Of a stretch of DNA of 64,000 bases, positions 54,472-62,026 are shown one piece after another. This DNA is from Casuarius casuarius (lineage: Eukaryota; Chordata; Aves; Casuariiformes; Casuariidae), in the NCBI GenBank assembly GCA_003342895.1, contig PTFA01000394.1:124001-188000 (forward strand), given 5' to 3'. The position numbers and the translations under genes were made by a program. Numbering within the stretch: position 1 is the stretch's first letter; each line of letters opens with the position of its first letter. Under the pieces are notes generated by a model, which saw only the letters and a list, made by a program, of their open reading frames with translations, was not told the origin of the DNA and made no database searches.

Positions 54472-55770
54472 ACAATATTGTGCTGTGAACATAATTGGAG
54501 AAGGCAGTTCAAGTTTTAGAAGGCATCAACATCTGTGCAAAGCCAGAAACAAAGTATTTTAAGACAAGTCTATGTTCCCGAGATACATGAAAAACAACAA
54601 TAGCATAGAATACTGGCCTCTCAGGAGGTTTAAAATATCCTTTTCCTTACAATGCATTAGTTATTCCCAGTGAAATAACCCCTTTATATACAGAGAGAAG
54701 TCTCTGCTTTTGGTTACATCAGGGAACCTGCTATTATTGCAGTATGATTGCAAGACAGAGAAAGAACACCACACTTACAGTTCTACTCTTTTTACAGTGC
54801 CTATAGGCTGAGTAGTGTGAAAGTGTTGCTGTGAGTTTCTTGTAAGCTACAGTGGGCCAGGGAAACATACTCTTCTCTATAGTTCCTAACCCCTCCCCCT
54901 CTCTGCCCCAAAATACAACAATGACCCATCTGTGTACATACAAGAGAGCAATTCCTAATATTTAAACATGGGCTAATCTGCCAACATTGATGTATCAGGG
55001 ACAGAACATAATGAATGTCACAGTGCTTAGTCTTTCTTTTCACTAAAGCTGTTCTGAGGAGTAACGAGGAACAAGAAAGCCAACAGAAAGAACAAACTAC
55101 TGTGAATAACAGTTGATTTTAAAAATAAGAACATTATTCATTTCTCATCAGTTTTTCTCGGAAAACTTTCATGTTTCGATCCTCTCTCAGATTCAGAAAT
55201 AATATCTTTATCCTGAAATTACAGTGAAGTGGTGAAATTTTCTACCAAAAATCTTCAAGAATTATTTTATGACTCTCATAAAGTTTACCTGTCCTCTAAA
55301 ACATTTCTATTCTTTGATGCATTTTCATTGCACCTAGACCATTATTGCATTCTGCGACGTAAGCATGGCAATTAAGATGATCACAAATAATGACTATATA
55401 ACAATCAGTTAAACGAAAATCAATAATCCTCAAATACCAAGTTTGAGGTAGATGTTTAATAAAGTTGCTAATGATGTGCTGCAAGGTGTGGATCACCACT
55501 TCAAGCATCTAAATTGCACAAAACATTTGGCTTATGAGAAACTGCAGAATCTCACAGTAATTTGGTACGCATCTACGTGTCTTAATGTAGCAGCATCCAG
55601 AAATAACTGAGCTAGCTCCAGAAATTGTGGTTCTGGTACTAGAATTAATATAGTTGTATAAGCATGGAATCTCATCTGGACTAACATATTCTCCTTTTAA
55701 TGCCTTACAGTGACCTAAAATTTTAGTCTGGGAGGCCAAATATTCAGCATTTTGACTTATCTTGTTCTGC

Positions 55771-55842
55771 CTGGGCCTGATGCAAGGTCACAAAAAACAG
55801 TGGGGGTATCTTTCCACTGACACTTGGGGGCTGAAGCACATC
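55771..55842. repeat. Short palindromic repeat (sauropsid MITE-like)
   Basis: GGGCCTGATGCAAGG, then GTGGGGGTATCTTTCCACTG, then ACTTGGGGGCTGAAGCA form an imperfect palindrome. It resembles a short repeat I recall from bird, crocodile and turtle DNA ('gcctgatccaaagcccattg', 'gtctttccattgacttc'). Family name not known to me. Confidence 0.45.
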
Positions 55843-56802
55843 CCCTTAAATTTTAATAACTTTAAAGGCACTGTGTTAAATTACTGTTCTCTACACTGTG
55901 ACATTAACTACCTGTTCTTTCTCAGCATCTCTCTGAAATACTTCCTCTTCCTCTCTTGGCTAGAGACAGCCTTTTTCTTTTTATTAGGATCCCTTCTAGC
56001 TGTGTTCATCAAAGCTAATAGGAAGGCTCAAAAAAAAAGTCAGAGGCAAGCTGCGATGAGAGACTAGATGTAGCAAGAATGCTTGTGACAGAAAGATAAT
56101 TCATAAACACCAACAGGTGACTTGAAACTTCACAGTATATGAAATTTTCCAGCAACAAAGTGTCAAGTAAAAACAATAAACTGCCTTTAGACTGCCTTCT
56201 GACATTGAAGCAGAAGGAGGACGAAACACCAAAGGAATTANACTAATTTGTTCTCAGAAGCATCTGGTAAACCTCTGAGGACAACACGAGGGAGGTAAGC
56301 AGCAACAGTACTCACAATTAATTCCTGGCTTTTAGGTAGCTCTAGGTCTTTAGGGTTTAAGACAGACAACTCTACAACTAGCTCTGAAGGAACGAGCTTG
56401 GATACAGAAAAGTGGTATAGACATGGTATTTTGGTGCTTCACAGCTGTATTGTGGCTAAACTACTTGAAGTACCAGAATAAGCCGTATGCTTATTAACTA
56501 TTGCAAGCAGTTATTTCCAACGTAGAAGGGCATCAACAAAGCCAAAATTTAAAAATCTAGTGTGTGCCTATACTAAAAAGCAAGCATAGGTTTCTCTCAT
56601 CTGAGGGAGAAACCGCAGCGTTGAGCCCCTCCGGAGGGGCTTCACCGAACCTCCCGCAGAGCCCAGCTCTGCACCACGTTTCCCCCCTCAGCACCTGGGT
56701 CCACCCAGCCAAAGCCCTTCGCTACAAGCTGTGTGTGACAGACACCCTCGGCAGTGGCTGCGTGCGCGGGGTGCAAAGCGCCGGGGCGGGCAATGACTTT
56801 CA

Positions 56803-56910
56803 GGCGCCCCGGGAGCACTAACGGCTCCCCCTCGGCGCCCCGGGAGCGCTAACGGCTCCACCTCGGCACCTCGAGACCAACGGCTCCCCCTCAGCGCCCC
56901 GCGCACGAGC
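56803..56910. repeat. GC-rich 31-bp minisatellite in the CpG island
   Basis: A 31-bp unit starting GGCGCCCCGGGAGC and containing AACGGCTCC occurs at 56803 and 56834 with two differences. It recurs in a shortened form at 56865 and as a partial unit from about 56893, giving roughly 3.4 copies. It lies just upstream of the promoter gap, and low-complexity GC repeats of this kind may explain why the assembly breaks there. Confidence 0.85.
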
Positions 56911-56985
56911 AGCCCCCTCCCCGCGCGCGCTCCGCGCGGCTACTCCCTCCCCACAGGCTGCTCCCTTCCCCCCCCGCCGCCGCCG

Positions 56986-57281
56986 NNNNNNNNNNNNNNN
57001 NNNNNNNNNNNNNNNNNNNNNNNNNNNNNNNNNNNNNNNNNNNNNNNNNNNNNNNNNNNNNNNNNNNNNNNNNNNNNNNNNNNNNNNNNNNNNNNNNNNN
57101 NNNNNNNNNNNNNNNNNNNNNNNNNNNNNNNNNNNNNNNNNNNNNNNNNNNNNNNNNNNNNNNNNNNNNNNNNNNNNNNNNNNNNNNNNNNNNNNNNNNN
57201 NNNNNNNNNNNNNNNNNNNNNNNNNNNNNNNNNNNNNNNNNNNNNNNNNNNNNNNNNNNNNNNNNNNNNNNNNNNNNNNNN
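56986..57281. other. Assembly gap in the COL11A1 promoter region
   Basis: A run of 296 N. It is entered through a C-run followed by CCG triplets (56970-56985) and left in GC-rich DNA (CGGAGGGCGG). The missing bases lie upstream of the inverted CCAAT box, so promoter elements beyond about 140 bp before the estimated start cannot be judged. Confidence 0.99.
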
Positions 57282-57319
57282 CGGAGGGCGGTGCTGTGGG
57301 CGGCCGGCGGCGCCGCGCG

Positions 57320-57324
57320 ATTGG
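57320..57324 (-). promoter_or_regulatory. Inverted CCAAT box (ATTGG), candidate NF-Y/CBF site
   Basis: ATTGG sits in the context GCGCGATTGGCTTCGG, about 100 bp upstream of the estimated transcription start and 367 bp upstream of the ATG. The proximal human COL11A1 promoter is reported to be activated by CBF/NF-Y through an ATTGG element at a comparable distance, which supports the assignment. Binding itself is inferred. GC boxes (GGCGGCGCCGC, CCCGGCGGCC) flank it. Confidence 0.5.
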
Positions 57325-57402
57325 CTTCGGCCCGGCGGCCGGGTTGTCAGTTGGGCTCCCGGGGGTGGCCGCTGGGAGCCTCTCGCCCAGCCCTCTGACG
57401 GG

Positions 57403-57471
57403 ATGAAGCCTTTAGGGGGATGCGGAGCGCCTTGCAGTGTGATTAAAGCCCCTCATCTGCCTTCAGTCTGA
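57403..57471 (+). other. Possible longer upstream ORF (22 codons)
   Basis: ATG at 57403 opens a 22-codon frame ending in TGA at 57469-57471. It counts as a uORF only if transcription starts upstream of 57403. My estimated start is slightly downstream, so it may be outside the mRNA. No similarity recognised. Confidence 0.25.
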
Positions 57472-57584
57472 GGGCAGGGCAGCGGGGAGGACGGGTCGGA
57501 GGGGCCTGCGCAAGGCCGGGCAGAGAGGGAGAGAGAGAGACCCCCTCTCCCCCCGCCCCAGACAGCCCCTTTGGTATTTCACGT

Positions 57585-57596
57585 ATGGCTCTATAG
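57585..57596 (+). other. Three-codon upstream ORF in the COL11A1 leader (Met-Ala-Leu-stop)
   Basis: ATG GCT CTA TAG lies 91 nt before the main ATG and out of frame with it. I recall a similar ATG GCT ... TAG in the human COL11A1 leader, which would make it conserved. A uORF this short can reduce initiation at the main start but allows efficient reinitiation, so any effect is inferred. It is the only ATG between 57471 and the main start. Confidence 0.5.
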
Positions 57597-57649
57597 GAGA
57601 AATCCTCTCTGGGAATATTGTGCAAGGGACGGAGCTGGTATAAATTGAA

Positions 57650-57682
57650 GGCGCCCGGGTTTAACTCACATTTGTGGGCGCC
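57650..57682 (+). promoter_or_regulatory. 5'UTR stem-loop immediately before the COL11A1 start codon
   Basis: GGCGCCC (57650-57656) is the exact reverse complement of GGGCGCC (57676-57682), with a 19-nt AT-richer loop. The stem has seven GC pairs and its 3' arm ends 4 nt upstream of the ATG at 57687. A leader hairpin around the start codon is known for COL1A1, COL1A2 and COL3A1, where LARP6 binds it, but that stem has a different sequence, so similarity of function is only a hypothesis. Confidence 0.45.
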
Positions 57683-57686
57683 CAGC

Positions 57687-57801
57687 ATGGAGATGCAGAG
57701 ATGGTCCACAAGGTGGAAAACGAAAAGGTGGCTCTGGGACTCCCCTGTAACCGTGCTCATCACTCTCACCCTCCTTCTCCGGGCTGCGGAGGTCAGAGGA
57801 G
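57687..57801 (+). CDS. COL11A1: Collagen alpha-1(XI) chain, first coding exon (partial gene)
   Basis: The exon encodes 38 complete codons plus one base. Its product is the signal peptide of the pro-alpha1(XI) chain, a fibrillar collagen that with COL11A2 and COL2A1 chains nucleates thin cartilage fibrils and limits their diameter. The N-terminus carries the block [10 protein letters not shown] at residues 9-18, which I recall as near-identical in the human COL11A1 start, then a hydrophobic core (residues 19-31, [11 protein letters not shown]) and the ending AAEVRG. The human signal peptide likewise ends in EVRG and is followed by an Ala-rich mature N-terminus. The exon ends G|GTAAGG, a consensus donor in phase 1, so the next codon begins with G as expected for Ala. 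The ATG at 57687 is the first ATG in this frame. The frame is open upstream only through a non-ATG codon. Exon 2 (start of the thrombospondin-N-like domain) is not in the window. The identification rests on memory of the human protein, not a search. Confidence 0.93.
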
Positions 57802-57923
57802 GTAAGGAGGGAGCGGGGAGCGGGCGAGGGCAGTCGCCCCTCTGCGCCGGGGCGGGGGCATCCCGGGCAGCGCTGCTGCCGTGCTTCGGGGGGGCCCGGC
57901 AGAGCCCGCCTGGGCGACGGGGG

Positions 57924-57987
57924 CATACCAAGGGGGGTGAAAAATAAACGGAAACGATGCAACGCTTGACTAGGGTAAAACGGATGA
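57924..57987 (+). repeat. Duplicated intron-1 segment, CpG-rich copy
   Basis: A 64-bp stretch beginning CATACCAAGGGGGGTG and containing GATGCAACG aligns with 59684-59744 in the same orientation with one or two short indels. This copy lies inside the CpG island and keeps CpG at positions where the other copy mostly has TG or CA. Confidence 0.75.
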
Positions 57988-58908
57988 GGGTGAGGCGGCG
58001 AGGGGCGGCGCGGGGGCTGAGGGGTCCCGTCCCTGGGGCTCGGCGGCGAGTTCGGCGCGGCGAGGGGGCCGCGCGGGCGGGCTGGGGAGGTGGCACAAAC
58101 ACTTGTTGAACGGAGCGATTTTTCCCCTCTTTCAGCGCTAAATCCAGTCCTGAAGTCATAAAGTGCGCCTGCGATTTTCGGCTCTGTTGAACTCGGTCAT
58201 TAAGCTGATAAAGTTCCCCGAGTCTTGGCTGAAATGGAGCGACCAGTCTCTGCCTTCCCCTCGGAGGGGCGAGGGAAGGGGAGGCTGGGGGACGGAGGCT
58301 CTCCGCCCCGATTCCCTTCATTCCGCGGTTGTTTGTTTTTCCCTTTGCAGCGGCTCGCAGTGGGCAAACTGTTTTTCCCGGCCCCGCGGGGAGGAGAAGG
58401 CGCACTTGGGCCCCCCCGGCCGCGGGCGCCCCGCAGGTGGTCCGTGCGGGCTCCGGCTGCGCGCACGGCTAGCCGGGTGCGGCGGCGGCGGCGGCAGCGG
58501 GGGGGGCCCTGCTCGCCCGCCGCCCCCGGGCGCTGCCCGCGCGTGTGCGGAGCCGCAGCGCGGAGCCGCCGGGGCCGGAGCGCTTTCGCCCGCCGCCGCG
58601 GGGGAGAGGCGGCCTCTTGCCCGCTCCCGCCGGGGCCCCCGGGCGCGTCTGGGGGCCGCCCCGGCTGCGGTTGGGGTCTTCGCTTCCCTGCGCGCCTGAC
58701 AACCGTGAAGGGCGCTTAATTCTCCCAGAAGAAAGCTTTAATTTTTCGTGTGGTGTTTGCGTTTCTGACTCTCCACCGTCTGCATCGCTAGTGGGAGCGC
58801 CGTGAGGGGCTCGGGCTTTCCGTTCAGCCCTGTGTACCTGGGCACGGCTCGGACCGTGTCACGTCGATCAGGGATTCCGCCCCCTGCTGGCCCCGTTTTC
58901 TGACAGGG

Positions 58909-58972
58909 GGTCAAATTTCATCCCTGTGCAATTCCACGGGCTCCGGTGGAGTTACACCCAGGATGAATTAAC
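58909..58972. repeat. Short palindromic repeat at the edge of the CpG island
   Basis: TCAAATTTCATCCCTGTGCA with ATTCCAC is mirrored by GTGGAGTTACACCCAGGATG with AATTAACC around GGGCTCCG. Similar 'ggagttacaccagggatgaa' palindromes occur in sauropsid genomes as far as I recall. Confidence 0.5.
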
Positions 58973-59464
58973 CTCTCGCAGCTTCCAGGGCTTGGCTGCT
59001 CACTACTGTGTTGAAACTAAATTTATTCAAGAAGGAGTATTGTAGACAAAGCCAAGAAAGATTTTTATGCCACTTTTCGTGTGACCCATCACCGTAGAGC
59101 TGACTCTGTTAACCAGGATTTATGCAGATTATCTCTGCCTGGTGAGTTGGATGCAGATGAAAATTTAAATGAAAATCTAAACCCAGGCAGCCCAGAAAAA
59201 AATCAGTGGAAGTTAGCTGGTATTTACTGAAATATTTTCAGAAATATTAGGTGCACTAATTTGTTTTTAAGTGTTTGAGAGGTGTATTGAAAATGAAAAA
59301 GCGAATTTAAAAATCTTTTCCTCTGGTCTTCTGTACAAAGGACACTTCAGAAACATAAAACTTCAGGTTTCCCATGTTTGAAGTATTCTGAACAGAACTC
59401 AGTACTTCAACTTTTCTGAAATACAGTATGCCATTTGCTTAGAAACTACAGGGAGCTGTGTGTT

Positions 59465-59535
59465 CAGGGCTTGATCTGTTATTGAAGTCAGTAAGAGTCT
59501 TTCCATTGACTACAGAGAGAGTAGAATTTGACCTA
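59465..59535. repeat. Short palindromic repeat (same type as at 55771)
   Basis: GGGCTTGATCTGTTATTGAA, GTCAGTAAGAGTCTTTCCAT and TGACTACAG-AGAATTTGACC form an imperfect palindrome centred on GAGTCTTTCC. It is shared with the element at 55771 and lies in COL11A1 intron 1. Confidence 0.5.
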
Positions 59536-59683
59536 ATTTCCCTAATGGAGTACAAGGGAGATATTTCTGAGTAGTCTTTTATGTTTTCTAATCTTATTTA
59601 AAGTGGTTCAAAGATAAAATAGGACATATTGACTCACGTTTGAAAGTAGGAGAGGGAAAATACTGAGAAATAAAACAAAATCT

Positions 59684-59744
59684 CATACTAAAGGGGGTAA
59701 AAATAAATGAAAATGATGCAACGTTTGATTAGGGCAAAATATGA
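59684..59744 (+). repeat. Duplicated intron-1 segment, CpG-decayed copy
   Basis: This is the partner of 57924-57987, about 1.76 kb downstream and outside the CpG island. It shares CATACTAA-GGGGGT-AAAAATAAA and GATGCAACG. Most differences are C-to-T or G-to-A transitions, several of them at CpG sites of the island copy. It could be an old local duplication or two copies of an unrecognised dispersed repeat. Confidence 0.75.
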
Positions 59745-61978
59745 ATCATTGACCTTATAAGCTCTGTTAAATCCTGTATTCTTTCATTGGGTTTTCATAA
59801 ATTCCACCCACATAAAGAAAATTACACAGTGTATTTATATAAAAGTGCTAATCGAATAGTATTGAATTCTTTTAAAGACAATGGAATCTGTTCCATTTAG
59901 AGAAACCTCAAAAAATTCCTAAAATTCTTGACTTTTTTTCAAGTTTCTTTTTTTAACATAAAAAAAGAAAGAGAAGTATGAGGTGTCTTTCATAGTACCA
60001 AGAAGGGGGATGTGGAAGTTTTCTGATTGGGCTCCTGAGCTGTTTCTTCTTTAGACAGAAAAAGCTGTAGAAGTTAGAAGCTGAATGGGAAAATTAGTGA
60101 CTCATATTTGGTCAGCTCAGTGCCCACCAGATCTTAAGCAGCTCTTTTTAGCAAATATTTTTGCTTTATGACTTGGCAAAAGTAAACAAAATTCAGTATT
60201 TTAAAAGACATCCTTTGATTTTTCTTTCCCCTTCCTCACCTTTAATACTAAATCTGTTGGTAATGTGTTTGGAATGAATAAACTCATTTACTTAAAATGG
60301 CATGGCTTCAACACTATAAATTTTTGGTAACAGCCTGGCATCAATGCACTATTGTGATGCTGATTTAAATTTCATGGGCAAGAAACGAAAAATCAGCCTT
60401 TTTATTATTTATAAGCTTTTTCAAGCAAATGGAAATCCAACTCTTACTCTGGGTGTAAAATGATATTAAGAATCCTGACTGAAAATGAGGCTGTGAAGCT
60501 ATATATAGAAAATACATTTTGGACCTTCTGTGTAAGTGAATCTATGTCTGGACAAGCAGATTTATTTCTAATATAGTGTGCATATTTTTTACAGTCATCT
60601 TAGGAAATACAAAGGTTCCTTGTGCTTCCCCCAAACATACTTGGAAACTGGTGGGAGTTCTAGATGCAGAAGGAATGCAGAACTGGGCCCAGTAGTAATG
60701 GCAGCACACCTTACACTGTTACTTGATAGTAATTGCTTAGTGAGTTGCACTGGAAAGATGTAGCTCTGTTTCTAAAATGAAAGCTGTTTAATATATCTGA
60801 CCACTCAATCTTTACAAAAAGATGTTTTAAAACAGAAATGTATATATCTCTTCTCAAAACTGACTATTAGTGATGTAAAACTCTTAATTATAGATGCAGT
60901 TTTAAGGTTGTGACAATGTGAAACACTTTCCTCATTCTTTTATTTTACAGTAACATATTTTTGTGCATTAATTTTAGTTTAACAAAATACCACTAACCAT
61001 CAGAAACAGAAGAAATACAAAGGATTCTGAGATAAATATTGACAAAGTAAGCAAAAGTGATCAAATCAAAGGGAGGTTTGATTAGATTTTGAGTAACTGT
61101 TAGTGGTCCCAGCTGAAAAGCTTGTTTGAGTCCCAGGGATCAGCAGGTGAAATGGTCCTGTCTTCCCAGTGTAGTGCAAAGGAGAGCTGTGTGCATGTGT
61201 CTGCTATATAATTCAGAGGTTTTTTTTTTAATTGTTTCTAAAGTAAAGTAATTATTTCAACCTCAACAGACATCTGGCAAAGAAAAATGACTCGTATGTG
61301 TTGTAGATTCTCTAGAGCATGATTCTTTACATTTAATTTATAAGGAGATTTGACAAGGATTCCAGAAAGGACTGTTGAGGCTGAATGAAGCTGTTTCTTT
61401 TTACTAGCTCTGCAGAAAAGAAGATGAATACTTCCTGACTTTAATTTTTGTGTATATCTTAACAAGCATAACTTACACACACATGTTAAGTGATTTTTGG
61501 CTTTACTGTCTAGCACCTATTATTTGAATGTTACTAGGAAAACATTTTTTCTTTGATATGAAACCCGTTCTGATGCTATGGTGTTTTCTGATTGCTGAAA
61601 AAAATTGAAAAAGCTGCTGGTAAAATTCGTGCCTGTGGCAATTGTAAAATGTAGCAAAGGAGTGGGCATCCTCAGTATGGCAGCTGTCTTGCCCAAAACC
61701 ATTCCGTCTCCTCTAAGTAGAGCCCTTAATTCCTACGGGGTTGCAGCGTAATAAAAGAGGCATGGCATTACTGCTGAAGTGGAGTTATACCTAAAACACA
61801 TTGGAGCAATTATGTCTCTCACAGATTTGTTTTGTACAGTGGTGAACAGTAGGGTTTCCATCTGCCAGCAAGATTAAGAAGTTGCTTTTCTTTTCTCAGT
61901 AAAGCTCTCTGCTGCTTTTCAGAAGAAATCCTCCCAGCATTGGTAAATTTATTGTTGTTCTGACTATTTGTTGATAAT

Positions 61979-62026
61979 GGGGAGAATAAATTAAGCAGAG
62001 CTGGGGAGAATAAATTAAGCAGAGCT
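61979..62026. repeat. Exact 24-bp tandem duplication in intron 1
   Basis: A 24-bp unit starting GGGGAGAATAAATTAAGC is present twice head to tail, followed by a partial third start (TGGGAGAA). Confidence 0.95.

Larger units (their letters stand above)
53546..56559. other. Intergenic DNA upstream of the CpG island
   Basis: No gene recognised. AT-rich, with the TTTGCAAAT cluster at 54437-54471 and a short palindromic repeat at 55771-55842. Distal promoter or enhancer elements of COL11A1 could lie here but none can be read from the sequence. Confidence 0.55.
57420..57686 (+). other. COL11A1: COL11A1 5' untranslated region (start approximate)
   Basis: This is the GC-rich leader directly upstream of the COL11A1 ATG. 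A segment near 57447-57480 (GCCCCTCATCTGCCTTCA and following) and a later ATG-GCT-x-TAG mini-ORF resemble what I remember of the human COL11A1 mRNA leader. That is the reason for placing the transcription start near 57420. The leader contains a GA-rich run (57518-57540), a C-rich tract (57541-57560), a three-codon uORF and a stem-loop ending 4 nt before the ATG. The true start site cannot be read from sequence alone, and collagen XI promoters are known for several start sites. Confidence 0.55.
56560..58880. promoter_or_regulatory. CpG island covering the COL11A1 promoter, exon 1 and start of intron 1
   Basis: Base composition changes abruptly from AT-rich flanks to very GC-rich sequence with dense CpG, including GGCGG and CCGCC boxes, CCG triplets and long C or G runs. 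The island surrounds exon 1 of COL11A1, as expected for a TATA-less CpG-island promoter. A 296-bp N run at 56986-57281 removes part of the presumed upstream promoter. Many long overlapping open frames on both strands here are composition artefacts, because stop codons are scarce in such DNA. Nothing indicates a divergent gene on the minus strand, although island promoters often fire in both directions. Confidence 0.85.

Noticed and set aside
57639..57645. TATAAAT as a TATA box
   Set aside because: It lies only 42 bp before the start codon, which would leave a leader of about 15 nt. The COL11A1 promoter is known as TATA-less, and leader similarity extends well upstream.
57618..57686. In-frame upstream extension of the COL11A1 protein
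   Set aside because: The extended frame begins at TTG, not ATG. The ATG at 57687 matches the known start of the family (Met-Glu before the RWKTKRWLW block).
57443..58405. Long minus-strand open frame (320 codons) and several overlapping frames on both strands in the CpG island
   Set aside because: GC-rich DNA rarely contains stop codons, and these frames overlap COL11A1 exon 1 and its leader. They encode low-complexity Arg/Pro/Ala/Gly sequence with no recognisable domain.
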